DNA of 5,541 nt, from NCBI GenBank assembly GCA_009779525.1, contig WREB01000097.1:1-5541 (forward strand), written 5' to 3'. The notes below the pieces were generated by a model. The model did not search any database. It saw nothing but the letters and a program-made list of their open reading frames with translations, and was not told the origin of the DNA. Position 1 is the stretch's first letter, and each line of letters begins with the position of its first letter. This stretch comes from Defluviitaleaceae bacterium. Its GTDB lineage: Bacteria; Bacillota_A; Clostridia; Lachnospirales; WQUN01. A program made the position numbers and the translations under genes. Below are positions 1 through 5,541 of the stretch, piece after piece.

Positions 1-1
1 C

Positions 2-262
2 CCGGACGAAAGCCTAAGACTAACGCTCGACCCGTCGAAAGTGCCGGTGCCCCCGATACTTAAATTGATCGGGGACTGGGGCGGATTGGATAAAAAAACG
101 ATGTACAACACTTTCAACATGGGGATCGGATTCGCGGTGGTGGTCGCGGAAAGCGACGCGCAGGCGGTTGTCGACGCCGCGAATACGGCGGGCGAAAGCG
201 CGTACATCCTTGGCAGTATCGAAAAGCGCGGCCCGGGCGAAGACAAGATATGCATAATATAG
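2..262 (+). CDS. purM: Phosphoribosylformylglycinamidine cyclo-ligase (AIR synthetase), C-terminal fragment
   Basis: Partial gene: the reading frame is open from base 2 and only the last 86 codons are present, about a quarter of a usual PurM (roughly 340 residues). PurM closes formylglycinamidine ribonucleotide to aminoimidazole ribonucleotide using ATP, in the cytoplasm, at step 5 of purine synthesis. The fragment shows the family's C-terminal signature: PVPPILKLIGDWGGLDKKTMY followed by TFNMGIGFAVVV, then an alternating acidic/hydrophobic stretch (SDAQAVVDAANTAGESAYILGSIEKRG) that matches the end of the AIRS C-terminal domain. It ends naturally at TAG (260-262), so the truncation is due to the window edge only. 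The last 13 bases overlap the start of purN in another frame, which fits a tightly packed pur operon. Identity is secure from the TFNMGIG motif and from the purN-purH-purD neighbours. Confidence 0.95.
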   Translation, partial: PDESLRLTLDPSKVPVPPILKLIGDWGGLDKKTMYNTFNMGIGFAVVVAESDAQAVVDAANTAGESAYILGSIEKRGPGEDKICII

Positions 263-867
263 CCGTCTGCGTTTCGGGCGGGGGGACTAACCTGCAGGCG
301 ATTTTAGACGCTTCGCGCGAAGGATTGCTACCAAACGGTAAAGTCGCGCTGGTCGTCTCGGACAGGGAGTCCGCGGGCGCGCTCGGTCGCGCCGAGGCGG
401 CTGGGGTCCCGAATATGGTGATACCTAAAAAAAGGCAAAGCGAAATCACGGGCGCGTTCCGTGATTTTTTTATAGACTACGTGGTGCTCTCCGGCTATCT
501 TTCGATACTCCCAGGCGCTGTAATCGAAACGTACAGGAACAAAATAATCAACATCCACCCCGCGCTTTGCCCCGCGTTTTCCGGAATGGGTTTCTACGGG
601 CTGAAGGTGCACGAGGCGGTTTTAGATAGCGGCGTAAAAATAACCGGGGCGACGGTGCACTTCGCGGACGAGGGCGTGGACACCGGCGCGATTCTCATGC
701 AGCGGGCGGTGCCGGTTCGAAGATCCGACACGCCCGAAACGCTTCGCGACCGCGTGCTTCAGACGGAGCACGCGCTGATCGTCGAGGCGGTGGCGGCGCT
801 GACCGACGGGCGCGTCGCGTTTGACGGCGGCAAGGCGTGGATAACTGATAAAAGGAGCGGCGAATGA
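250..867 (+). CDS. purN: Phosphoribosylglycinamide formyltransferase (GART)
   Basis: Complete, 205 residues, normal for the 10-formyltetrahydrofolate-dependent PurN. It transfers a formyl group to GAR, giving FGAR (step 3). Seen: the N-terminal phosphate-binding segment VCVSGGGTNLQAIL (residues 6-19); VVLSGYLSIL (78-87); NIHPALCP with the catalytic Asn101 and His103; and GATVHFADEGVDTG with His137 and the catalytic Asp144. FSGMGFYGLKVHEAVL (110-125) is of the kind found in many Clostridia. The segment between the second strand and VVLSG (about residues 60-78) looks a few residues shorter than I remember for homologues; the fold's key parts are intact. The start is ATG at 250, inside the end of purM, and leaves the GGGTN motif correctly placed. 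I see no good Shine-Dalgarno sequence before it, so translation is probably coupled to purM termination. Its stop overlaps the start of purH (ATGA, 864-867). Confidence 0.96.
   Translation: MHNIAVCVSGGGTNLQAILDASREGLLPNGKVALVVSDRESAGALGRAEAAGVPNMVIPKKRQSEITGAFRDFFIDYVVLSGYLSILPGAVIETYRNKIINIHPALCPAFSGMGFYGLKVHEAVLDSGVKITGATVHFADEGVDTGAILMQRAVPVRRSDTPETLRDRVLQTEHALIVEAVAALTDGRVAFDGGKAWITDKRSGE
851..857 (+). promoter_or_regulatory. Ribosome binding site for purH
   Basis: AAAGGAG lies 6 bases before the ATG of purH, still inside the end of purN. It is the only near-consensus Shine-Dalgarno sequence seen among the pur genes here. It fixes the purH start at 864 and shows that the organism uses canonical anti-SD pairing. 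Confidence 0.8.
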
Positions 868-2399
868 AAAAACGCGCGGTGATAAGCGTAAGCGATAAAG
901 AGGGAATCGTATCCCTGGGCAATGACTTAACGGGGCTCGGCTACGAAATCGTATCGACCGGCGGGACCGCGAAACTGCTTGCGGAAAACGGGATACCGGT
1001 CACGAAAGTCGAGGACGTTACGGGCTTCCCTGAATGCCTGGACGGCCGCGTCAAGACGCTTCATCCGCGCCTGTTTGCGGGGATACTTGCCGACACGAAA
1101 AACGCGGAGCACATGGAAAAAATTGAAGAGCTTTCAATCGATCCGGTCGGGATTGTCGTATCCAACCTCTACCCGTTCGCGGAAACGGTCGCGAAACAAG
1201 ACTGTCCCTTAAGCGAAGCGATCGAGCAGATCGACGTCGGCGGTCCTTCGATGATTCGCGCCGCAGCGAAAAACTACAAGTCGGTCATAATCGTGACCGA
1301 CCCGTCGCAGTACGGGGAGCTGATCGAACGGCTTTCCGGCGATACCGCGGACGAGGCGTACCGGCTTGGGCTTTCGGCGCGCGCCATCGGGCATACCGCG
1401 GCATACGACGCGCACATAGCGGGTTACCTTAACGGCGCCGTAAACGACGAATACCCAAAAAAATTAACGCTTGCGTTCGAAAAAAAATCCGGCCTCCGCT
1501 ACGGCGAAAACCCCGACCAGTCCGCCGCGTTTTACGTCTCGGCGGGAGGCTTTGCCGGCGGCGTCGAATCGGCTGTTTTTCTGCAGGGAAAAGAGCTTTC
1601 GTTCAACAATATCGCGGACGCGCAGGCTGCGATAGAGCTTGTCGGCGAATTCGGCGAAACCGCTTGCGCGGCGATCAAGCATTCGTCCCCTTGCGGCGCG
1701 GCGACCGGCAAAAGCGTATTGGAAGCGTACGAGGCGGCGCGCGCGTGCGACCCGCAGTCGATATTCGGGGGGATCGTCGCGTTCAACCGGCCGCTCGACG
1801 GGCCGACCGCCGAAAAAATGACCGGGGAGTTCCTCGAAGTCGTGATCGCGCCGTCGTTTTCTGATTGCGCGCTCCGCCATTTTAAAAAGAAAAAAAGCGT
1901 CAGGCTGCTCGAGCTGGCCGATATAGGCGCGAAGCATAGTTTAAGGCACGCGTTTAAGGGCGTAGGCGGCGGGATGCTGATACAGGGCCCGGACGCGAAC
2001 GATATCGGGGCGGAAGAATGGACGGTGGCGACAAAAGCCGCTCCCACCGAAGAAGAGAAGCGGGACTTGGTTTTCGCGATGAAAGTCGCGAGACACGTCA
2101 AATCAAACGCGATAGTTGTCGCCCGGGACGGGAGGACGCTTGGGATCGGCGGCGGCCAGGTCAGCAGGGTTTGGGCCGCCGAATCCGCGATCGGCCACGC
2201 GCTGTTCCCGCTTACGGGGGCGGTGCTCGCCTCCGACGCGCTGCTTCCGTTCGACGACGTCGTGAAGCTATGCGCGAACGCCGGAATCAAGGCGATAATA
2301 CAGCCGGGCGGTTCAATCAAGGATTCCGTTTCGATCAAGACTTGCGACGAAAATGGCATAGCGATGGTATTCACCGGAAAGCGGCATTTTAAGCATTAA
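864..2399 (+). CDS. purH: Bifunctional AICAR formyltransferase / IMP cyclohydrolase
   Basis: Complete, 511 residues, normal for bacterial PurH. It catalyses the last two steps to IMP: formylation of AICAR with 10-formyl-THF, then ring closure. The N-terminal cyclohydrolase domain (MGS-like fold, about 1-190) shows SVSDKEG (8-14), STGGTAKLL (31-39), the segment TGFPECLDGRVKTLHPRL (53-70), NLYPF (101-105) and IDVGGPSMIRAAAKN (123-137). The transferase domain (about 200-511) shows LRYGENPDQ (211-219), LSFNNIAD (245-252), IKHSSPCGAATG with the catalytic Lys272-His273 pair, IFGGIVAFN (300-308), SNAIVVA (414-420), GIGGGQVSR (427-435) and the C-terminal IIQPGGSIKD...GIAMVFTGKRHFKH. Variations from the commonest form are SS for the usual xN in KHxNPCG, and GGGQVSRVW for GAGQMSRVD; both are probably lineage differences. 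ATG overlaps the purN stop and has a strong ribosome binding site. After its TAA comes a 174-base gap with repeats before purD. Confidence 0.98.
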   Translation: MKKRAVISVSDKEGIVSLGNDLTGLGYEIVSTGGTAKLLAENGIPVTKVEDVTGFPECLDGRVKTLHPRLFAGILADTKNAEHMEKIEELSIDPVGIVVSNLYPFAETVAKQDCPLSEAIEQIDVGGPSMIRAAAKNYKSVIIVTDPSQYGELIERLSGDTADEAYRLGLSARAIGHTAAYDAHIAGYLNGAVNDEYPKKLTLAFEKKSGLRYGENPDQSAAFYVSAGGFAGGVESAVFLQGKELSFNNIADAQAAIELVGEFGETACAAIKHSSPCGAATGKSVLEAYEAARACDPQSIFGGIVAFNRPLDGPTAEKMTGEFLEVVIAPSFSDCALRHFKKKKSVRLLELADIGAKHSLRHAFKGVGGGMLIQGPDANDIGAEEWTVATKAAPTEEEKRDLVFAMKVARHVKSNAIVVARDGRTLGIGGGQVSRVWAAESAIGHALFPLTGAVLASDALLPFDDVVKLCANAGIKAIIQPGGSIKDSVSIKTCDENGIAMVFTGKRHFKH

Positions 2400-2435
2400 G
2401 AAAAATTGCCGTTGCGGCTTCCGAGCTGAAGTCCC

Positions 2436-2457
2436 ATCCGTTTTGGTAAAAACGGAT
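2436..2457. repeat. Perfect 9-bp stem, 4-base-loop hairpin between purH and purD
   Basis: ATCCGTTTT (2436-2444) and AAAACGGAT (2449-2457) are exact reverse complements around the loop GGTA. It begins 36 bases after the purH stop. There is no T run after it on either strand, so it is not a standard intrinsic terminator. It abuts a second hairpin and the GGAATGAC repeats and is probably the central arm of the same intergenic element. As RNA it could protect the 3' end of purM-N-H mRNA or lower read-through to purD; both roles are inference. Confidence 0.7.
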
Positions 2458-2458
2458 C

Positions 2459-2473
2459 CCGGGTCTAGCCCGG
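2459..2473. repeat. CCGGG/CCCGG hairpin, arm of an intergenic palindromic repeat
   Basis: CCGGG (2459-2463), loop TCTAG, CCCGG (2469-2473), one base after the previous hairpin; a T-G pair could shorten the loop to three bases. Read on the - strand through the first flanking unit it gives GTCATTCCGGGCTAGACCC, very close to the GTCATTCCGGGCTTGACCC core that recurs in intergenic regions of many bacteria. That likeness is from memory, not from a search. Confidence 0.65.
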
Positions 2474-2543
2474 AATGACAAAAAGAAACCCGGAATGACG
2501 GATAAACAAACTTGGAATGACGGATAAACAAACCTGGAATGAC
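2469..2543. repeat. Tandem GGAATGAC repeats (four copies, the last three 22 bases apart)
   Basis: Four copies of a unit beginning YYYGGAATGAC start at 2469, 2489, 2511 and 2533. The second and third are full 22-base units that share GGAATGACGGATAAACAAA and differ only in their first three bases (CCC, CTT). The first has a 20-base spacing with a different spacer (AAAAAGAAA), and the fourth keeps only the GGAATGAC part before diverging. The first copy doubles as the right arm of the CCGGG hairpin, so the array looks like a palindromic element whose end was duplicated in tandem. An open frame on the - strand crosses it, encoding the FCHSGLDPGS peptide often mis-annotated over such elements; I do not regard it as a gene. 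With the hairpins it fills most of the 174-base purH-purD gap. Confidence 0.8.
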
Positions 2544-2573
2544 GAAAAAGGTTAATAAAAAGGCGGGGTTTTA

Positions 2574-3815
2574 TTGGACGTTCTTATCGTCGGTTCGGGA
2601 GGGCGCGAGCACGCGCTGGGTTGGAAAACGGCGCAGAGCCGGGACTGCGGGAAAATTTATTTCGCGCCGGGCAACGGCGGGACCGAAGGCGTGGCTAATT
2701 CTAAAAACATTGATATCGCGGCGACCGATACGAAGCGGTTAGCCTTGTTCGCCGCCGAAAATAAATGCTTCGCCGTGATCGGGCCGGAGCTGCCGCTCTC
2801 CCTTGGCTTAGCCGACGCCATGCGGGAGCTTGGCGTAAAAGTCTTCGGGCCGGGAATTGCCGCGGCGCGGCTTGAGACGAGCAAGGCGTATTCGAAGTGG
2901 TTCATGCGAAAATATAATATTCCCACAGCCGGATACGACGAATACGCCGATCTAAACGAGGCGATTTCCTCGCTCCCCGGACGCGCCTACCCGGTTTGGG
3001 TCAAGGCCGACGGGCTCGCTTCGGGAAAGGGCGCGATCTTCGGCGAAAACGAAGCGGGCGCGAGAGAAGCGATCGAGTCGATTATGCGCGAGAAAATTTT
3101 CGGCGAATCCGGAAGCAAAATCGTGATCGAGGAACACCTCGAAGGCAGGGAGGCTACGCTGCTTTGCTTCGTCGACGGCGAAACGATACTGCCGATGGAG
3201 CTGTCGCAGGATTACAAGCGGGCGCACGACGGCGGCTTGGGGCCGAATACCGGCGGAATGGGCTGCGTTACGCCCGTCATGGGGATTGACGTCGCAACTA
3301 CCCGTGACATCGTCGAAGGGACGCTCGAAGGGATAAAGGCGGAAGGGCTCGACTACCGCGGAATGCTTTACATCGGGTTGATTTTTACGGACAAGGGGTC
3401 TTTCGTGATCGAGTACAACGCGAGGTTCGGCGATCCTGAAACCGAGGCGCTCCTTCACAGGCTCGACACTGATCTGCTTCGCGTAATGCGCGAAACGGAG
3501 GCGCGCCGCCTCAAAAACGTTTCGCTTAAATGGAAAAAGGAGACGGCGGTATGCGTAGCACTCGCCTCGGGCGGCTATCCGGAAAGCGGCGAAGGGGGCC
3601 GCGAAATAACGCTGCCAGGTAGTCTGCCAGAAAACTGCGAAATCTTCCACGCGGGAACCGCGAAGCGCGGCGGAAAGCTTTTTACCACGGGCGGCCGCGC
3701 GCTTTTCGTATCGGCGCTTGGCCGCGACTTAAGCGAGGCGCGAAGCGGCGCCTACGGTCTGATCGAAAAAATAAGTTTCCAAAACATGCGCCGCAGGACC
3801 GACATAGGATTATAG
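2574..3815 (+). CDS. purD: Phosphoribosylamine-glycine ligase (GAR synthetase)
   Basis: Complete, 413 residues, slightly short for the family (about 420-430). It is an ATP-grasp enzyme that joins glycine to 5-phosphoribosylamine (step 2). Seen: VLIVGSGGREHALGWK (3-18) and APGNGGTEG (31-39) in the N-terminal domain; VIGPELPLSLGLAD (68-81); PVWVKADGLASGKGA (140-154) for nucleotide binding; IVIEEHLEGREATLL (183-197); SQDYKRAHDGGLGPNTGGMG (211-230); and IEYNARFGDPET (279-290) with metal ligands Glu280 and Asn282. The C-terminal domain ends with the familiar RRRTDIGL. The start is TTG at 2574: an in-frame TAA lies at 2556-2558, no ATG or GTG lies between, and MDVLIVGSGGREHA then aligns at the expected N-terminus. 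The ribosome binding site is poor (AGGCGGGG, 2561-2568), suggesting modest initiation. It is the last pur gene here and lies on the same strand as purH, so it is probably in the same operon despite the repeat-filled gap. Confidence 0.97.
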   Translation: MDVLIVGSGGREHALGWKTAQSRDCGKIYFAPGNGGTEGVANSKNIDIAATDTKRLALFAAENKCFAVIGPELPLSLGLADAMRELGVKVFGPGIAAARLETSKAYSKWFMRKYNIPTAGYDEYADLNEAISSLPGRAYPVWVKADGLASGKGAIFGENEAGAREAIESIMREKIFGESGSKIVIEEHLEGREATLLCFVDGETILPMELSQDYKRAHDGGLGPNTGGMGCVTPVMGIDVATTRDIVEGTLEGIKAEGLDYRGMLYIGLIFTDKGSFVIEYNARFGDPETEALLHRLDTDLLRVMRETEARRLKNVSLKWKKETAVCVALASGGYPESGEGGREITLPGSLPENCEIFHAGTAKRGGKLFTTGGRALFVSALGRDLSEARSGAYGLIEKISFQNMRRRTDIGL

Positions 3816-3835
3816 AATTTTTTTTAACTCCGATT

Positions 3836-4912
3836 TTACGCGACGACTCTGTTTCGTCCCGTGTTCTTCGCGATATACATGTTTTCGTCCGCGCGGCGTA
3901 TCAGGCTTTCCATGTCCTCGCCCAATCTAAGCTCCGCGATCCCGATGCTGACGGTGAAATGCACGTTTTCGCGGTTGCGGTTTCCCTCGACGAGCGAGCG
4001 TATGCGTTCGGCGATCTGCGAGGCTATTTCGATCCCGCAGTTTGGCAGAAGTATCACGAATTCTTCGCCGCCGTAGCGTATCAACAGGTCGTTTATGCGT
4101 ATAGCCATGCGTATAAGATGCACCATGAGCTTAAGGATCGTGTCGCCGACGGAATGGCCGTGGGTGTCGTTTATTTGCTTGAAGAAATCGATGTCGATGA
4201 TGAAAACGCAAAGCGCCGTTTCGCTTTCGGATGAACTCGGTATCAACTCGTTGCAATGCTCGTACAGGTATCTCCTGTTGTAGCAGCCCGTGAGCGGATC
4301 GATTTTAGCCAGGTTGTCGAGCTCCGCGTTCTTGGCGTGAAGCTCGGCGAGAAGCGACTCGGTCCTTTCCTTTTCCTTCGTGTTGACGAACGAGAGTATC
4401 GACGTCACGATATACGCGATGAAGACGATCATAAGAAACGATATTATGAATATGAAACCGCGCGCCAGGCCGTCCCCGCGAAGCTCGAGCGAAAGTTTCG
4501 TCCCGGCGTATATGACGGCGGCGTACTCGATCGCGATCGCGGCAATCGCGATCTTTTTTATTTTGCCCCGCAAAAACACGCTGAACATAAATAGGCCCGA
4601 AACGAAAAACAGCATCACGGGGCTGCCGAGCCCTCCGGTGAAGAAGAAGACGAAGGGCAGGAACAAGTAGAGGACATATCCCATGAACATCATCGCATAC
4701 CTGTAATCGTCGCCTTTCGCAAGCGCCGGAACGACTATGCTCAGTATAAGCGTCGCCGCGGTCGGTATTATGACGATCGAAGGGGAACCCATCATCACGT
4801 ACATCGGAATTGCCGCCGCGCACATCATGAAAACCGAAAAGAAGAAGATGAAGGAAATTTTCCGCTCGAACTTTTCGCTGTCCGCAAGATAGCGCTTGAA
4901 TATTTTTTTCAT
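3836..4912 (-). CDS. Membrane-bound diguanylate cyclase (six-TM sensor region plus GGDEF domain)
   Basis: Complete, 358 residues. GGDEF enzymes make the second messenger c-di-GMP from two GTP at the inner face of the membrane. The N-terminal part has about six hydrophobic helices (roughly 18-41, 44-65, 71-92, 95-113, 119-136, 150-176) with short loops and basic residues between; I do not recognise it as a named sensor domain. A charged linker (177-203, NTKEKERTESLLAELHAKNAELDN) could form a coiled coil and dimerise the protein. The GGDEF domain (about 204-358) starts with IDPLTGCYNRRYL and has IIDIDFFKQINDTHGHSVGD with metal ligand Asp240 and substrate residues Asn248 and Asp257, then RYGGEEF (active loop 281-285) and VSIGIAE. 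An RxxD inhibitory site (Arg272-Asp275) sits the canonical five residues before GGEEF, so it is predicted active and product-inhibited. No EAL domain is present. Frame-upstream codons reach a stop after four sense codons, so ATG 4912 is the only start. It converges with purD and follows the isomerase gene by 23 bases. Confidence 0.93.
   Translation of the reverse strand: MKKIFKRYLADSEKFERKISFIFFFSVFMMCAAAIPMYVMMGSPSIVIIPTAATLILSIVVPALAKGDDYRYAMMFMGYVLYLFLPFVFFFTGGLGSPVMLFFVSGLFMFSVFLRGKIKKIAIAAIAIEYAAVIYAGTKLSLELRGDGLARGFIFIISFLMIVFIAYIVTSILSFVNTKEKERTESLLAELHAKNAELDNLAKIDPLTGCYNRRYLYEHCNELIPSSSESETALCVFIIDIDFFKQINDTHGHSVGDTILKLMVHLIRMAIRINDLLIRYGGEEFVILLPNCGIEIASQIAERIRSLVEGNRNRENVHFTVSIGIAELRLGEDMESLIRRADENMYIAKNTGRNRVVA
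4529..4564 (+). terminator. Terminator-like hairpin and T run on + strand, inside the GGDEF gene
   Basis: GATCGCGAT (4529-4537) and ATCGCGATC (4545-4553) form a perfect 9-bp stem with a 7-base loop, directly followed by TTTTTTATTTT on the + strand. That is the layout of a Rho-independent terminator for transcripts coming from purD, about 710 bases past its stop. The same bases encode alternating Ile-Ala and Lys residues (KKIAIAAIAIEY) of a membrane helix on the - strand, which could create the symmetry by codon repetition alone. Function is therefore uncertain. Confidence 0.35.
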
Positions 4913-4934
4913 ATGGCGATCATTTTAGCCTTTC
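4911..4934 (-). promoter_or_regulatory. Translation start region of the GGDEF gene with a four-codon mini-ORF
   Basis: The best Shine-Dalgarno match, GAAAGG (complement of 4929-4934), is 16 bases from the GGDEF ATG, which is too far for normal use. It is 5 bases from another ATG (4923-4921) opening the mini-ORF ATG ATC GCC ATA TGA. Its stop overlaps the GGDEF start as ATGA. Either the ribosome reaches the GGDEF start by re-initiation after this mini-ORF, or the gene is translated from a weak site. This is seen in the sequence; its use is inference. Confidence 0.4.
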
Positions 4935-4935
4935 G

Positions 4936-5541
4936 TTATATCATTCCGCCGCGCTCCATTTTTTTGAGCGCCTTGAGGCATTCCTCGACGCCCTCGAGCT
5001 GGCCGTGCTTTTCCTCGCATTCATATTCGACTATAAACCAGTCTATGTCTTGATGCTCGTAGCAAAGCGAAAAATATTTCGCCCAGTCTATGTCGTCTTG
5101 CCCGATCATCGTCGCGTACCCGTCCTTAGCGGAATACGGTTTGAGGTGCGTCGTCTTCATCCGGAACGGGAAGCGCCTAAGCGGCGCGTAGATGTCGTAG
5201 CCGGTCCCGGAGCTTAGCGCGTTGCCGTTGTCAAGCTGTATGTCGGCGCCAGGCGCCGTCTCGAAAAAATGGTCGAACGGGATGATGCCTTCCGTCTCCG
5301 TAAACTCGCTGTCGTGGTTGTGGTAGCCGAGGCGCATCCCGTAATAGCTGAGCCTCCCCGACAACTCCTCGAACTCTTTCGCGGTCTTCCGCCACGCGTC
5401 CGCCGAATTAGTCATTTCGCCGGGCAGCCCCGGCACGACCAGGTTTTCGTTGCCGAGCACCTTGTTGTACGTCACCGTCGCGATCAGCGCGTCTTCTTTT
5501 AAGTATTCCCACGGGGTGTGCCAGCCGCAGCAAAACAATCC
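4936..5541 (-). CDS. Sugar phosphate isomerase/epimerase-like TIM-barrel protein, 5'-truncated
   Basis: Partial: the frame is open to the window edge, so the N-terminus is missing; 201 codons are visible against about 250-290 for the family. It belongs to the xylose-isomerase-like (AP endonuclease 2 type) TIM-barrel proteins, which use a divalent metal to isomerise or epimerise sugars or inositol-like compounds. Seen, counted from the first visible codon: CGWHTPWEYL (5-14), NLVVPGLPG (33-41), GYHNHDSEF (72-80), IQLDNGNAL (101-109), TTHLKPY (130-136) and FIVEYECEE (169-177). The Glu, Asp, His and Glu in the last four motifs are the likely metal ligands. The true substrate cannot be read from the sequence; many relatives are annotated only as sugar phosphate isomerase/epimerase. 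It ends at TAA 23 bases before the GGDEF gene on the same strand, so the two probably share a transcript. Confidence 0.88.
   Translation of the reverse strand, partial: GLFCCGWHTPWEYLKEDALIATVTYNKVLGNENLVVPGLPGEMTNSADAWRKTAKEFEELSGRLSYYGMRLGYHNHDSEFTETEGIIPFDHFFETAPGADIQLDNGNALSSGTGYDIYAPLRRFPFRMKTTHLKPYSAKDGYATMIGQDDIDWAKYFSLCYEHQDIDWFIVEYECEEKHGQLEGVEECLKALKKMERGGMI

Noticed and set aside
427..1487. A7 and A8 runs in purN and purH (427-433, 1457-1463, 1480-1487) as slippage or frameshift sites
   Set aside because: They encode lysines, the frames are intact on both sides and the proteins are full length, so there is no sign of programmed or accidental frameshifting.
1532..2374. 280-codon open frame antisense to purH
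   Set aside because: It is a mirror of a well-conserved purH in GC-rich DNA; the composition (Ser, Ala, Pro rich) and lack of any motif mark it as a shadow. The same applies to the 232-codon frame opposite purD (2952-3650).
2313..2531. Open frame on the - strand over the purH end and the repeat region
   Set aside because: It runs through the palindromic repeat (peptide FCHSGLDPGS) and the antisense of purH, with no ribosome binding site or family resemblance.
2489..2543. Possible CRISPR-like array (regular 22-base period)
   Set aside because: The repeated part is continuous across the unit with no unique spacers of 30 or so bases, there are only four partly degenerate copies, and no cas gene is present. 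It is a short tandem repeat.
3816..3835. T8 run just after purD as an intrinsic terminator
   Set aside because: There is a run of eight T (3818-3825), but I find no stable hairpin directly before it, only a 4-bp GGTC/GACC pairing with a very large loop.
3836..4912. Functional link between the GGDEF gene and the purine operon through GTP supply
   Set aside because: The genes are on opposite strands and no shared regulatory site is visible; adjacency alone does not support it.
5244..5258. Perfect 15-base palindrome CGGCGCC-A-GGCGCCG in the isomerase gene
   Set aside because: It lies in coding sequence (codons for TAPGAD), has a one-base centre that cannot form an RNA loop, and occurs once; such GC palindromes are expected by chance here.

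Overview
The window carries the 3' end of a de novo purine biosynthesis operon on the + strand, facing a convergent two-gene unit on the - strand. The + strand order is purM (C-terminal part only), purN, purH, purD. PurM makes aminoimidazole ribonucleotide, PurN formylates GAR, PurH performs the last two steps to IMP, and PurD joins phosphoribosylamine to glycine. purM/purN overlap by 13 bases and purN/purH by 4 (ATGA), so those three look translationally coupled. purD is separated from purH by 174 bases, and this gap is the least ordinary part of the window.

The purH-purD gap (2400-2573) holds two adjacent hairpins, one with a perfect 9-bp stem and one with a CCGGG/CCCGG stem. They are followed by four copies of a GGAATGAC-containing unit, the last three at an exact 22-base period. 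It resembles the GTCATTCCGGG-type palindromic intergenic repeats scattered in many bacterial genomes, here with a local tandem expansion. purD then starts at a TTG codon with a weak ribosome binding site.

On the - strand, from right to left, there is a 5'-truncated sugar phosphate isomerase/epimerase-like TIM-barrel protein (4936-5541). After 23 bases comes a membrane-anchored diguanylate cyclase with about six transmembrane segments, a short linker and an intact GGDEF domain with an inhibitory I-site (3836-4912). These two are probably co-transcribed. The cyclase gene converges on purD with only 20 bases between stop codons and no clear terminator there. A hairpin followed by a T-rich run lies inside the cyclase gene in the orientation that would stop purD read-through.

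The organism is a bacterium of moderately high GC content (upper 50s by eye). The purM-N-H-D order and the PurN motif FSGMGFYGLKVHEAVL are reminiscent of Clostridia-type Bacillota, but this is a tentative inference; nothing in the window fixes the phylum. No tRNA, rRNA, CRISPR array, insertion sequence or riboswitch was seen. The genes are housekeeping and signalling genes of known families. I found no convincing new system; the repeat element, the mini-leader before the cyclase gene and the antisense terminator-like hairpin are the points worth checking.
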